Shown: piece by piece, positions 25,043-33,500 of the stretch
Layout: each line of letters starts with the position of its first letter
Numbering within the stretch: position 1 is the first letter of the stretch
Assembly (NCBI RefSeq): GCF_011947265.1
Contig: NZ_JAATHD010000035.1
Span: 1 to 54,502 of the forward strand
Direction: 5' to 3'
Length of the DNA stretch: 54,502 bases
DNA from: Paenibacillus sp. HB172176
GTDB taxonomy: Bacteria; Bacillota; Bacilli; Paenibacillales; Paenibacillaceae
Translations under genes and position numbers: made by a program
Notes under the pieces: generated by a model
Told to the model about the DNA's origin: nothing
Database searches by the model: none
What the model saw: the letters and a program-made list of their open reading frames with translations, nothing else

Positions 25043-25129
25043 CGCTATCTATCTTAGCACACTATCGGAGCAATATCGCAGCGGACCGTAGATGCGTTAA
25101 ATAAGCAAAATTAGCTTTTTCTAAAATTT

Positions 25130-25260
25130 CGCGGACAGAGCTGACCTTATTTTCGGGAAATGCAGTGGTTTACTTGTATTTTTGTGGGAATAGAGGCTCC
25201 TGTGTCCGTTAAAATGAATAAATTTTATTTTTGTAGCGAATAAGGGCTTTCTTGTCCGCT
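25130..25260. repeat. Three-copy intergenic repeat, two direct and one inverted
   Basis: Two direct copies start at 25188 (GAATAGAGGCTCCTGTGTCCG) and 25238 (GAATAAGGGCTTTCTTGTCCG), 50 bp apart. An inverted copy, reading on the minus strand AATAAGGTCAGCTCTGTCCG, lies at about 25130-25152. The layout resembles dispersed extragenic palindromic elements. Confidence 0.65.
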
Positions 25261-25358
25261 TAGGATGTTGCTCCATATGTGGAGCAACTCCCCAAGCCCG
25301 CAAGCCCCCTGACTTCTGCAATCGGACGAGCGCATTCAAATTTTTTGAACAAATAGCC

Positions 25359-25389
25359 TTGACACTTCCGTAACGTAAGTTGTTATATT
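25359..25389 (+). promoter_or_regulatory. MerR-type promoter with 19-bp spacer and dyad
   Basis: TTGACA at 25359-25364 and TATATT at 25384-25389 are 19 bp apart, the overlong spacing used by MerR activators. Between them ACTTCCGTAACGTAAGT (25364-25380) is a dyad with one mismatch. The MerR gene starts 23 bp downstream, so it probably regulates itself. Confidence 0.8.
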
Positions 25390-25411
25390 GGCAGGGAGGG
25401 AGGCGCTGATC

Positions 25412-26239
25412 ATGAAAATGAAAGAGGTTTGCGGGCGAACGGGCTTAACCGAGCGCACCGTGCGGTATTATGTGGAGGAGGGACTGATTCACCCAGAGAT
25501 GACGGTGCGCAACGGGCGCGAGTATCGCGAGTATTCCGAGAGCGATATCGAGGATTTGCACATGATCGCGAGTCTTCGAAAGCTCTTCTTCTCCATTGAC
25601 GAAATTAAGGAAATGCAAGCCGATCCCGATTGTATTGCCTCAATAATTGGGGCGTATAAGCTTAAACTCGCGAGCGATGCGACAGCAAAGTCGCAAATCG
25701 TCGAGGCGCTCGAGGAGATGGAGATTGAGGCGATCACGCATGTCAGCGTATTGGCGGAGCGCTTGTCCCAGTTGTCGAACAAGCTTCCGCTTCCAGAGCG
25801 AGATGTTAATCCCAATTTCGGCAAATTTGAGAAAGACTCCAAGGCAGATCGTCAACAACAATATGAACAATTCGTCAAGCGACAAGCCAAGCAATTCCAA
25901 AGAGGAAGAGCTATCGTATTTCTCATCGCGGCTCTGAACATAGCAGGAACGATCGCATCTTGCTTTGTGGATTTTCGTTTGTTCTCCTTGCTCATTCAAA
26001 TCGCGGTATCGATTGCGTTGTTCGCAGGCGTGTCATGGGTTCGCTATTTGTTCATTGCCGGGGCAATAATGAGCGTTTTATCCGGATTCGCGTTATTGGG
26101 AGATGAAAATATCGGACATGCGCCGGGAAGCCTTCTGCTGCTATTTATAATCAACGTCATTTATTCTGTCGTTGCAGCGCTTCTGCTTATTCGCAGCGAG
26201 TCGGTCAGAGAATTCCTGTACGCTCAGAAGCATGGTTGA
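25412..26239 (+). CDS. MerR-family regulator fused to a membrane domain
   Basis: A 275-aa protein. Residues 1-70 are a MerR winged helix (MKMKEVCGRTGLTERTVRYYVEEGLI, then YSESDIEDLHMIASLRKLFFSI), followed by a helical dimerisation region. From about residue 165 there are four hydrophobic segments: AIVFLIAALNIAGTIASCFV, LLIQIAVSIALFAGVSWV, LFIAGAIMSVLSGFALL and LLLLFIINVIYSVVAALLL. Most MerR proteins are soluble, so a membrane-anchored one suggests sensing in or at the membrane. ATG 25412 follows GGGAGGGAGG. Its own promoter has the MerR-type spacing. No obvious target gene other than itself is adjacent. Confidence 0.88.
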   Translation: MKMKEVCGRTGLTERTVRYYVEEGLIHPEMTVRNGREYREYSESDIEDLHMIASLRKLFFSIDEIKEMQADPDCIASIIGAYKLKLASDATAKSQIVEALEEMEIEAITHVSVLAERLSQLSNKLPLPERDVNPNFGKFEKDSKADRQQQYEQFVKRQAKQFQRGRAIVFLIAALNIAGTIASCFVDFRLFSLLIQIAVSIALFAGVSWVRYLFIAGAIMSVLSGFALLGDENIGHAPGSLLLLFIINVIYSVVAALLLIRSESVREFLYAQKHG

Positions 26240-26316
26240 AAATACGCAGTTATCCCTAATGAAAGCGTACAATTGGCAGTGAGGCCAATCTCATACACTA
26301 TGTTGAGGTGAAGCTA

Positions 26317-27096
26317 TTGTCTGCCAAAAAATATGCTAGCAGCACAATTCGAGGAAAGCTGCGCGTTTGCAGCTATTTGAAAGCAAATCGTCGCTTAAAG
26401 CCGCATGTTCCGCATACGAAAGGCTTTAATCGCATGAATCTGGAGCAAATGCTGGGGCAGCATGGGAGTCTGTATGTCAAGCCGGATATCGGCTCGCTTG
26501 GCATCGGCATTATGAACGTTAAGAAAACCTCTGAAGGTTACGAGTTGAAAGAGATTACAGGAAAGCGGCAGAGGGTCAGCAGCTTTCGTACGGCCTCTTC
26601 GCTCTATGAGAGCATGCTGGGCAAGCAGAAGGGCAAGCTGATTATTCAGCAAGCTATTACGCTTGATCTCGTAAACGGCAGGCCTTATGATATTCGAGTC
26701 ATGGTGCAACGGAGACCAGGGGGCAAATGGACCTGCACCGGCTTTCTGGTCAAGGTCGGCGCCGCGAACAAGATCGTAACCAATTATTATCAGGGCGGCG
26801 ACATCTACACGCTTCATAAGCTGAACGAGAAGCTTGGTTTATCTTCGGATGAGAGCGCACGCCGCAAGGCCGACTTTACGAATCTGGCATTAGAGATTGC
26901 ACGTACGCTCAGCAAGAGGAAATCAGGCATGAGAGAAATGGGCGTAGACTTCGCTTACAGTAAGTCGGATCGGATATGGGTGCTCGAGGTTAATTCGAAT
27001 CATCCGCAGTTCCATCCTCTTAAGAAGCTTGACTCCGCAGCTTATAAGAAGATGAAGTCCTTCGCGGCCTCCTATGGCAGAACGGACGCGAAATAG
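26317..27096 (+). CDS. YheC/YheD-like ATP-grasp protein
   Basis: About 259 aa, of the YheC/YheD family, ATP-grasp-like proteins found in spore formers and linked to the spore coat. Family signatures are the N-terminal LKANRRLKPHVPHTKGF, a phosphate-loop-like region YVKPDIGSLGIGI, LIIQQAI, the conserved RPYDIRVMVQR, and the C-terminal VDFAYSKSDRIWVLEVNSNHPQF, which gives magnesium ligands. TTG 26317 follows TTGAGGTG with good spacing; an upstream GTG at 26308 lies inside that ribosome site. This single-domain copy is shorter than some family members. The product is unknown. Confidence 0.8.
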   Translation: MSAKKYASSTIRGKLRVCSYLKANRRLKPHVPHTKGFNRMNLEQMLGQHGSLYVKPDIGSLGIGIMNVKKTSEGYELKEITGKRQRVSSFRTASSLYESMLGKQKGKLIIQQAITLDLVNGRPYDIRVMVQRRPGGKWTCTGFLVKVGAANKIVTNYYQGGDIYTLHKLNEKLGLSSDESARRKADFTNLALEIARTLSKRKSGMREMGVDFAYSKSDRIWVLEVNSNHPQFHPLKKLDSAAYKKMKSFAASYGRTDAK

Positions 27097-27098
27097 GG

Positions 27099-27130
27099 AA
27101 AAACAGCATTCAATCGCGAATGCTGTTTTT
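27099..27130 (+). terminator. Terminator after the YheC/D-like gene
   Basis: AAAAACAGCATTC and GAATGCTGTTTTT form a perfect 13-bp stem ending in T's. Confidence 0.92.
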
Positions 27131-27146
27131 AAATTGCGCAAATCGC

Positions 27147-27196
27147 TTGAAAAACTAATATAATTAGTTTATATTAAAACTAACAACATTAGTTTT
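27147..27196 (+). promoter_or_regulatory. Promoter with two matching TetR-type operators
   Basis: TTGAAA at 27147-27152, 17-bp spacer, TATATT at 27170-27175. The spacer is filled by the perfect dyad AAACTAAT-ATA-ATTAGTTT (27152-27170). A second dyad, AAAACTAA-CAACA-TTAGTTTT (27176-27196), follows with its centre 25 bp further on. The TetR gene at the end of this two-gene operon is the obvious regulator. Confidence 0.8.
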
Positions 27197-27216
27197 TTAG
27201 AAACGAGGGTGATCCA

Positions 27217-27951
27217 ATGCGAATTATTCGGGAGAAAACACTGACTCAATTAACGTATTTGCCCCATCTGTTCCCTGTCAATTGTTACTTGGTGGAGGAG
27301 GAGAATTCTTTAACCTTGATTGACGCGGCGTTGGCTGGCAATACAGATGCCATTATCGGGGCAGCGGCCAGGATTGGAAAGCCGATAACCAAAATTGTGC
27401 TTACGCACGCGCATTCCGATCATATTGGAGCATTGGACAGGCTGAAGGAGCGTAATCCAGAACTCGAAGTGTATATATCCGCACGCGATTCAAGGCTGTT
27501 GGCAGGCGATTCATCTTTGCTTAAGGGAGAGCCGAACCTTCCTGTCCGTGGTGGCGTACCGAAGGGCTTGAAGACAAAGCCGGACGTGCTGCTTCAAGAC
27601 GGAGGCAGAGTAGGTTCATTGGTAGCAATCGCGTCACCTGGCCATACGCCCGGATCAATGTCATTTCTGGATGATCGGAGCGGTATTCTTATTGCAGGCG
27701 ATGCTTTTGCAGCGCGAGGCGGGCTCGCTGTATCGGGTCACATGAGGCTGACCTTCCCCTTCCCTGCGCTGGCAACCTGGAGCGCTGAGATAAGTCTGGA
27801 CAGCGCGAGGCGTTTGGCTGATCTAAAGCCGTCCATACTCGCCGTCGGACATGGAAATCTGATTCACGATCCTGTTGCGGCGATGCGGAAGGCGATAGCT
27901 GCAGCGGATCAGAAATTGAAGCAGAGGAGGGGGCGCCAGAATGTCTCCTAG
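27217..27951 (+). CDS. Metallo-beta-lactamase-fold hydrolase
   Basis: A 244-aa cytoplasmic metallo-hydrolase. The metal-binding motif HAHSDH is near residue 66. Further histidine and Asp ligands are in SPGHTPGS and IAGDAF, and a late His is in AVGHGNLIHD. The enzyme could be a glyoxalase II-like hydrolase, lactonase or other; sequence does not decide. GAGGGTG precedes the ATG. The 3' end overlaps the TetR gene by 11 bp, so the two are co-expressed and probably controlled by the two operators upstream. Confidence 0.88.
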   Translation: MRIIREKTLTQLTYLPHLFPVNCYLVEEENSLTLIDAALAGNTDAIIGAAARIGKPITKIVLTHAHSDHIGALDRLKERNPELEVYISARDSRLLAGDSSLLKGEPNLPVRGGVPKGLKTKPDVLLQDGGRVGSLVAIASPGHTPGSMSFLDDRSGILIAGDAFAARGGLAVSGHMRLTFPFPALATWSAEISLDSARRLADLKPSILAVGHGNLIHDPVAAMRKAIAAADQKLKQRRGRQNVS

Positions 27952-28519
27952 AGCGGGACTTGATAGGGGTACAATAGTAGCTGCGGCGGCAGAGCTGACC
28001 GACGAGCTTGGCTTTGAAGAGGTTACGCTGGCTTTGCTGGCCCGGAAGCTGAATGTGAAATCGCCATCGCTCTACAATCACATGAACGGATTGCCCGAGC
28101 TTAAGGAACAACTGACTCTTCTTGGCCTGGAGCGGCTAAATATGCAACTGGAGCAGGGAATTGGAGAGAAGAGCGGCAAGGAGGGCGTACTCAAAGCCGC
28201 TAATGCTTATTTGACCTTCGCGGATCAGCATCCCGGTCTCTATACGTTGATTCAGCGTTCGCCTTCGGGCGATTCAACTCGTCTTCAAGCTTTGAGCGGG
28301 GAAGTGGTGGATAGAATGATCGCGGTGCTGGAGCCGTATCAGCTTGATGAAGCGAGCCGCATACATGCTGTGCGGGGCTTCCGCAGCCTGCTGCACGGAT
28401 TCGCTTCTATTAAGCAGGGCGGCGGCTTCGGCATGCCGATCGCTATCGATGACAGCTTGTCCTTCGCTTTGGAATGCTTCTTCCTGGGTCTTGAGCAGAA
28501 GAAAAAGCCGCTTCAGTGA
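27941..28519 (+). CDS. TetR-family repressor with WHG-type C-terminal domain
   Basis: A 192-aa regulator. The N-terminal helix-turn-helix is LGFEEVTLALLARKLNVKSPSLYNHM (about residues 24-50). The C-terminal part with VRGFRSLLHGFASIKQGGGFGMPI matches the TetR_C WHG type. GGAGGGGG lies before the ATG, inside the end of the hydrolase gene. It very probably binds the paired ACTAAT/ATTAGT dyads upstream of the operon and responds to a substrate of the hydrolase (inference). Confidence 0.9.
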   Translation: MSPRAGLDRGTIVAAAAELTDELGFEEVTLALLARKLNVKSPSLYNHMNGLPELKEQLTLLGLERLNMQLEQGIGEKSGKEGVLKAANAYLTFADQHPGLYTLIQRSPSGDSTRLQALSGEVVDRMIAVLEPYQLDEASRIHAVRGFRSLLHGFASIKQGGGFGMPIAIDDSLSFALECFFLGLEQKKKPLQ

Positions 28520-28523
28520 AAGA

Positions 28524-28553
28524 GCGGCTCTGCCTTGAGCAAGGCAGAGCCGC
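28524..28553. terminator. Perfect 13-bp hairpin between TetR and ROK genes
   Basis: GCGGCTCTGCCTT-GAGC-AAGGCAGAGCCGC lies between convergent genes. There is no clear T run on either strand, so its termination efficiency is uncertain, although the position suggests a bidirectional stop. Confidence 0.6.
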
Positions 28554-28610
28554 CATTCGCCGCCGCAGCTCTCTCCATTCCATCTCTTCGTTCCAACTTC
28601 CCAACCCTTT

Positions 28611-29528
28611 TTATGAATACGTGCAATGAATCAATGCCGCCGCGCCGATCAAGCCGGCATCCTGCTGCAAGGCGGCAGGCACAATCTCCGTTTCCCTGCC
28701 GCTCGGATTAAGCGCATGCTTCGATACATAGGCGCGGACCGCTTCGAACAAAGGCTCGCCAACCTGCGATACACCGCCTCCGATAACGATCTTGCTCGGA
28801 TCGAGCAGATTGATCAAGCTGACGCATCCGATGCCTATGTAGGCGAATACGCGATCAACAAGCTCGGCGACGGCTGCGTCTCCTTGCGCCGCAAGCGCGA
28901 ACGCTTCCTTCGTCGATACGTCGCGGCCCAGCAGCTCTGACGCCTGGCGCGCAATGGCGGTTCCGGAAGCGATCTGCTCCCAGTAGCCGTAGGGCTCGTC
29001 CTTCAATATATCTCCGGCGGGATGCACCATCATGAAGCCCGCGTCGCCGGCATTGCCGGTTGCTCCTGTAATCAGCTTGCCGTGCAAATAAATGCCGGCT
29101 CCTATTCCGGTGCTGATCGTAAGGAAGACGAAATGCTCGGCATCCTGCGCGGCTCCGACCCATTTCTCGGCCAGCGTTGCTGCAGTCGCGTCATTCTCCA
29201 TCTTGATCGGCAGAGGCAGCAGCGATTGAAGCGTCTCCACAACGGGGAAATCCCACCAGCTCTTCAGATTAGGCGGACAAACAAGCTTGCCGGTTTTTGT
29301 ATTCAGAGGACCGGGAGCGCCGATACCGATGCCGCTCATGTCGGACAACGGAATGCCTTGCTCTTCCGTCATGCGGCGAATTTCTTGGGCTACCTTGGCA
29401 AGCATATCCGCAGGCGACAAGTCCAGGTCTGTCTTAAGGGAGCTCTTCGCAATGACCTCGCCTTTCTCGTTCACGAATCCAATGGCGATCTTCGTGCCGC
29501 CGATATCAATTCCTATTGCGATGCTCAA
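28611..29528 (-). CDS. ROK-family sugar kinase (glucokinase-like) lacking the zinc cysteines
   Basis: A 305-aa cytoplasmic ROK kinase that would phosphorylate a hexose or related sugar with ATP. The phosphate motif IGIDIGGTKIAIG begins at residue 4; GIGAPGPLN and the catalytic NDATAA follow. Where most ROK kinases have the zinc motif CxCGxxGCxE, this protein reads HPAGDILKDEPYGYWEQIASG, with no cysteines. No N-terminal helix-turn-helix is present, so it is not a repressor-type ROK. TTG 29528 follows GGAGG. It is divergent from the MFS gene and shares a 133-bp gap with it, which suggests the two may be co-regulated. Confidence 0.87.
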   Translation of the reverse strand: MSIAIGIDIGGTKIAIGFVNEKGEVIAKSSLKTDLDLSPADMLAKVAQEIRRMTEEQGIPLSDMSGIGIGAPGPLNTKTGKLVCPPNLKSWWDFPVVETLQSLLPLPIKMENDATAATLAEKWVGAAQDAEHFVFLTISTGIGAGIYLHGKLITGATGNAGDAGFMMVHPAGDILKDEPYGYWEQIASGTAIARQASELLGRDVSTKEAFALAAQGDAAVAELVDRVFAYIGIGCVSLINLLDPSKIVIGGGVSQVGEPLFEAVRAYVSKHALNPSGRETEIVPAALQQDAGLIGAAALIHCTYS

Positions 29529-29661
29529 AACAATCAGCCTCCAAAAAACAAATATAATGTCTTCGTGAATTTTATCATAAGATGCTGTACAAATCGATAC
29601 AGGTGTAGTAATATCCTCCTTGCTTCTATAACATCAACGCGAAGAGGGTATCGATCGAATA

Positions 29662-30927
29662 ATGGCGCGCGCCTCGAAAACAAGCTCCCATATGCTTGTG
29701 AAGCTGGGAATGCCGATGACGACAAGAGTATGGAGAAATCTCCGGATTGATCTTGGAGCGGCATGCTTATTCAGTTTGTTTAATGTAGTCATGAATCAAT
29801 TTTATGTGGCATTCGCCATTCAGGAAGGCGCGAGCAATCTTGAAGTCGGGCTGCTGTCTGCCGCCCCCGCAGTTGGCTTGATCTTCTCGCCGATTTGGGC
29901 GAGCTGGATTGAGAGGGCCGTCAATCCGAAGCCGTTCATCTTCATCCCGAATGCCATCGGTCGGTTAATCTTCATTATTCCCGCCTTGGCGGGAACGCCA
30001 TGGTCGTATGTTGCGGCGGCGATCGTATTCCAAATGTTGATGGGCATTCAAGCTCCGGCCTATGCTTCGCTCGTCTCCCGCATGTATCCGGCCGATCTGC
30101 GCGGCAGGCTTATGGGCTATGTGCGTGTCGCAATGGGCATGCTTATGATCCCGATTGCGTTCGCGGTCGGGAGCTGGGCGGAAGCCTTCGGGCCGTCCGG
30201 TCCGCTTATCGCCGCATCCATCGGCGGCTTCCTGTCAATCAATTTGTTCAATACCATCAAGCTGGCCAAGAAGAGAGACACCGCCTTGCCCGGTGAGAAA
30301 CAGGGACCGGCAACCGGCAAGAGAATCAGCTTCTCGTTCAACGAGCAATGGAAGCTGGTTGCCAGCAACCGCACATTGGCCGTGTTCTTGGTTGCAACCT
30401 CGTTTGCCGGATTCGGCAATATGCTGGCAAGCCCCTTGTATCAGATTATTCAAGTGGATACATTGCAGCTCTCTAATGTGGAGATTGGGTATGCGCGAGT
30501 AGCCTATTATACGGCATTACTGTTTACCTTCCTTATTGGAGGCTGGATGATTGACCGATATCCGATCAAATATACGCTGCTCGTCGGGATCGCGGCTTAT
30601 GCGATCGTCCCTATGCTCTATGGCGCGTGGGGCAGCTTTCCGGCCGTCATAATCGGCAACTTTGTGCAAGGAATCGGCGAAGCGATTTGGGATTTCGGAA
30701 TCCTGGCATTCATCTTCCGACTGGTTCCCGGACGAGAAGCGATGGTATTCGGCATTCATCTGATGTTATTCGGCGTCAGGGGGACGGCGGGGCCGATACT
30801 CGGCACCATGCTGACAGCCAGTCTTTCCTTAAGCTCGCTTCTTATATTCGCATCCATCTGCGGCATAATCGGAACCGCTCTGTTCTTGTGGGGCAACCGA
30901 TACAAGAGGCTGCCGCATGTGCCTTAG
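29662..30927 (+). CDS. MFS transporter
   Basis: A 421-aa membrane protein with about 12 hydrophobic segments in the major facilitator pattern. FIFIPNAIGRLIFIIPALAG and the cytoplasmic loop RMYPADLRGRLMGYVRVAMG after the fourth helix are typical. The hydrophilic linker near residues 195-225 separates the two halves. Substrate is unknown; a sugar is possible because of the divergent ROK kinase. The ATG at 29662 has only a weak ribosome site (GAAGAGGG, 13 bp away), so a start a few codons later is possible. Confidence 0.87.
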   Translation: MARASKTSSHMLVKLGMPMTTRVWRNLRIDLGAACLFSLFNVVMNQFYVAFAIQEGASNLEVGLLSAAPAVGLIFSPIWASWIERAVNPKPFIFIPNAIGRLIFIIPALAGTPWSYVAAAIVFQMLMGIQAPAYASLVSRMYPADLRGRLMGYVRVAMGMLMIPIAFAVGSWAEAFGPSGPLIAASIGGFLSINLFNTIKLAKKRDTALPGEKQGPATGKRISFSFNEQWKLVASNRTLAVFLVATSFAGFGNMLASPLYQIIQVDTLQLSNVEIGYARVAYYTALLFTFLIGGWMIDRYPIKYTLLVGIAAYAIVPMLYGAWGSFPAVIIGNFVQGIGEAIWDFGILAFIFRLVPGREAMVFGIHLMLFGVRGTAGPILGTMLTASLSLSSLLIFASICGIIGTALFLWGNRYKRLPHVP

Positions 30928-30963
30928 CCTTATCAAACGCGTGAGAATAATCGATTGAACCAA

Positions 30964-31008
30964 AGAAGAAGGAGCATGATCCGACAGCGGATTATGCTCC
31001 TTCTTCTT
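30964..31008. terminator. Terminator between convergent genes
   Basis: AGAAGGAGCAT and ATGCTCCTTCT pair, with a further ATCCG/CGGAT inner part. T-rich bases follow on the plus strand. It ends the MFS transcript and may also serve the small minus-strand gene. Confidence 0.8.
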
Positions 31009-31039
31009 CCAATTGGATAGACTTATTAGCCTCGTGGCA

Positions 31040-31267
31040 TCAATATAGCGAAATCGTAAGACTGTCTCTCTCATAATAAGAATGCAGTGTTGCCTCGCTG
31101 CCCACAATTTCAACGCTGATCAAGGAGGATATGCATTTCTTCAAGGCGTTCTTGCCTGTTGTCAGCTTGCGGTTCAGCACGGTGGACAGCTTGTCCAGCG
31201 CCTGTCTATTCGTATCGGTCAAATATACGGGTATGCTTTTGTTTTGAAATAACAGCATCGTTTTCAT
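31040..31267 (-). CDS. Hypothetical protein, 75 aa
   Basis: I do not recognise it. From ATG 31267 (GGAGG 8 bp upstream) the protein begins MKTMLLFQNKSIPVYLTDTN. It has a basic, helical middle and one Cys, with no membrane segment. The frame extends back to 31324 but without a ribosome site. The good ribosome site and the terminator beyond its 3' end support a real gene. The 280 bp upstream to 31602 are AT-rich and hold no other gene. Confidence 0.55.
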   Translation of the reverse strand: MKTMLLFQNKSIPVYLTDTNRQALDKLSTVLNRKLTTGKNALKKCISSLISVEIVGSEATLHSYYERDSLTISLY

Positions 31268-31614
31268 ATTCTTGGCCTCCATCCATCGAAGGATTTTTTT
31301 GTATACTCTCACTCTAACGCACAATTCTTAAATAATTATTAAAAATAGATGATGAATTCGTTACATTTGCCCGTAAATGCATTCTCACTTTAGATATTAA
31401 CTTACTTAATGAAAGAAAGAAAGGGGGTAGCGCATAATTATAGGTCAAACTCCGATAATAGTATGATGCTGCTGATCCCCACATGACAAAATCGCATAAG
31501 AATAGGTTAATAAAATAACTGTTTTTCACTACTTTCTATCGCTATAATGGACAAGACGGAAGAAAATTAAAGCATCAAGATCAAAATCGAACACTATAAG
31601 GAGTGTTTCCATCC

Positions 31615-32388
31615 ATGAAACGTATGGGCGTAGGTTTACAAATGTACACGCTTCGCGATGTAACCGCCGTTAACTTCGAGGACACCTTGCGCAAGGTTGC
31701 GGCTCTCGGCTACGAAGGCGTAGAATTCGCGGGCTACGGCGACATGAAGGCCGAGGAAATGCGCGACTTGCTTCAAGAATTGAATCTGAAAGCGATCGGC
31801 AGCCATGTTGGACTGCATCTGTTGGAATCCAATCTGGATAATGAGATCGCTTACTTGAAAACTATTGGAGCGAAATATGCAATCTGTCCATGGATGCCGG
31901 TCGAAGCGCGTGATGCCGCCGCATGGCAGGACAACCTGAAGAAATTCGAGCAATTCGGCAAAAAATGCGCGGAAGCGGGCATTCTGTTCGCTTATCATAA
32001 TCATGACTTTGAATTCGAAGTCGAGATTGACGGCCAAATCGTATTCGATGCCATGTACGAGCGAATCGCTCCCGAATTTTTGCAAGTCGAGATGGATATC
32101 GGCTGGGTGCAATATTCCGGCGTAGATCCGCTCGCTTATATTCGCAAGTACGCAGGCAGATTGCCGCTTCTTCATCTGAAGGACTTCAAAGGCGGCGAGA
32201 AAGGCCAGAAGATTGATACCGTCGAGCTTGGCCGCGGCGATCTTCCGTTAAACGATATTATCGGCGCAGCATCCGATGCGGATGTGGAATGGTTGATCGT
32301 GGAGCAGGACACCTGTGCGAATCCGCCGCTAGAATCGGTAGCGGAATCCATGGAATGGATGAAGGCGAATTACTTGAGCAAATTCTAA
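31615..32388 (+). CDS. Sugar phosphate isomerase/epimerase (xylose-isomerase-like TIM barrel)
   Basis: A 257-aa protein of the AP_endonuc_2 / IolE-like TIM-barrel family, which isomerise or dehydrate sugars and polyols. Typical features are RMGVGLQMYTLRD at the start, GYEGVEFAGYG, LFAYHNHDFEFE with metal-binding His and Glu, EMDIGWVQYSGVDP, LLHLKDFKGG and WLIVEQD near the end. ATG 31615 follows AAGGAG; an in-frame GTG at 31603 sits too close to that site. It is followed after 26 bp by a Gfo/Idh/MocA oxidoreductase, a common pair in sugar and inositol catabolism. A perfect TATAAT lies at 31543-31548. Confidence 0.9.
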   Translation: MKRMGVGLQMYTLRDVTAVNFEDTLRKVAALGYEGVEFAGYGDMKAEEMRDLLQELNLKAIGSHVGLHLLESNLDNEIAYLKTIGAKYAICPWMPVEARDAAAWQDNLKKFEQFGKKCAEAGILFAYHNHDFEFEVEIDGQIVFDAMYERIAPEFLQVEMDIGWVQYSGVDPLAYIRKYAGRLPLLHLKDFKGGEKGQKIDTVELGRGDLPLNDIIGAASDADVEWLIVEQDTCANPPLESVAESMEWMKANYLSKF

Positions 32389-32414
32389 ATTGATAAGAGT
32401 AGGATGGGGAAAAA

Positions 32415-33437
32415 ATGAAAAAAATTCGTGTAGCAGTAATTGGTTGCGGATCGATCGCGAAATATCGTCATATTCCTGAGTATGCGGCAAATGAGAATGT
32501 TGAATTGGTTGCATTCGTAGATCCAATCATCGAGCGGGCTGAAGCTTATGCCGAGCAGCATGGCGGCAAAGCATTCAAGGATTACGAAACGATGCTGGCG
32601 GAAGTGAAGCCGGATGCGGTGAGCGTGTGTACAGCAAACGCTCTCCATGCTCCAATGACGATTACGGCTGCGAATACCGGCGCCCACGTGCTTGTCGAGA
32701 AGCCGATGGCGGCAACGGACGCCGAAGCGGAAGCGATGATTGAAGCTGCCAGCCGTAACGGTGTCAAGCTGATGGTAGGACATAACCAGCGTCTGATGCC
32801 TCCTCACGTGAAGGCGAAGCAAATTCTGGAGTCCGGCGTGCTGGGCAAAGTATTGACATTCCGCACTTCCTTCGGACATCCCGGCCCGGACGGTTGGAGT
32901 ATCGACGGCGCGAACAGTTGGTTCTTCCGTAAGGATGAAGCGATTATGGGCGCAATGGGAGACCTGGGCGTACACAAAGCCGATCTTATCCGCTGGATGC
33001 TTGACGATGAAGTGGCGGAGATCGCAGCCCTCGTCGGCACGCTTCATAAGGAAGGAACGGCCGTCGATGACAACGCTTCTTGCGTTGTACGCATGGAAAG
33101 CGGAGCAATCGGCACGCTGGTAGCTAGCTGGACCTACTATAGAGGTGAAGACAACTCCACGATTCTATGGTGCGAGAACGGCGTGATGAAGATCGGCACT
33201 CACCCGGATGATCAGGTTATTGTAGAGCTTCGGAACGGAACGGTGGAGAAGCATAAGGTTGGCGCGATTTCCACGAATACGAAGCAAGAATCAAGCGGCG
33301 TGGTGGACGCGTTCATAGACAGCATCGTGAACGACACCACTCCTCCAATTCCAGGCGAGGAAGGACGCGCTTCCTTGAAGGTTATTCTATGCGCGTTCGA
33401 ATCTCAGGACACAGGGAAATTCGTGCGTGTAAATTAA
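32415..33437 (+). CDS. Gfo/Idh/MocA-family oxidoreductase
   Basis: A 340-aa NAD(P)-dependent sugar oxidoreductase. The Rossmann motif VAVIGCGSIAKYRHIPEY starts at residue 6, VEKPMAATDAEAE near 95 carries the conserved EKP, and GDLGVHKADLIRWML near 180 holds the usual catalytic His region. AGGATGGGG precedes the ATG. The partner isomerase gene is just upstream, so the two should act on one sugar, for example by oxidation and then isomerisation of the ketosugar. No transporter is linked to them, which leaves the substrate open. Confidence 0.92.
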   Translation: MKKIRVAVIGCGSIAKYRHIPEYAANENVELVAFVDPIIERAEAYAEQHGGKAFKDYETMLAEVKPDAVSVCTANALHAPMTITAANTGAHVLVEKPMAATDAEAEAMIEAASRNGVKLMVGHNQRLMPPHVKAKQILESGVLGKVLTFRTSFGHPGPDGWSIDGANSWFFRKDEAIMGAMGDLGVHKADLIRWMLDDEVAEIAALVGTLHKEGTAVDDNASCVVRMESGAIGTLVASWTYYRGEDNSTILWCENGVMKIGTHPDDQVIVELRNGTVEKHKVGAISTNTKQESSGVVDAFIDSIVNDTTPPIPGEEGRASLKVILCAFESQDTGKFVRVN

Positions 33438-33453
33438 TTTTTTCTCAAAAGAA

Positions 33454-33500
33454 GACATCCTGTTTTCAGGCTTTCACCTGAATCGGGATGTTTTTTTTTG
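33454..33500 (+). terminator. Terminator after the oxidoreductase gene
   Basis: ACATCC...GGGATGT with an inner TTTCAGG/CCTGAAT helix, followed by nine T. Confidence 0.9.

Noticed and set aside
28524..28553. Strong rho-independent terminator
   Set aside because: The stem is perfect, but neither strand has a real T run, so it is recorded only as a hairpin with lower confidence.
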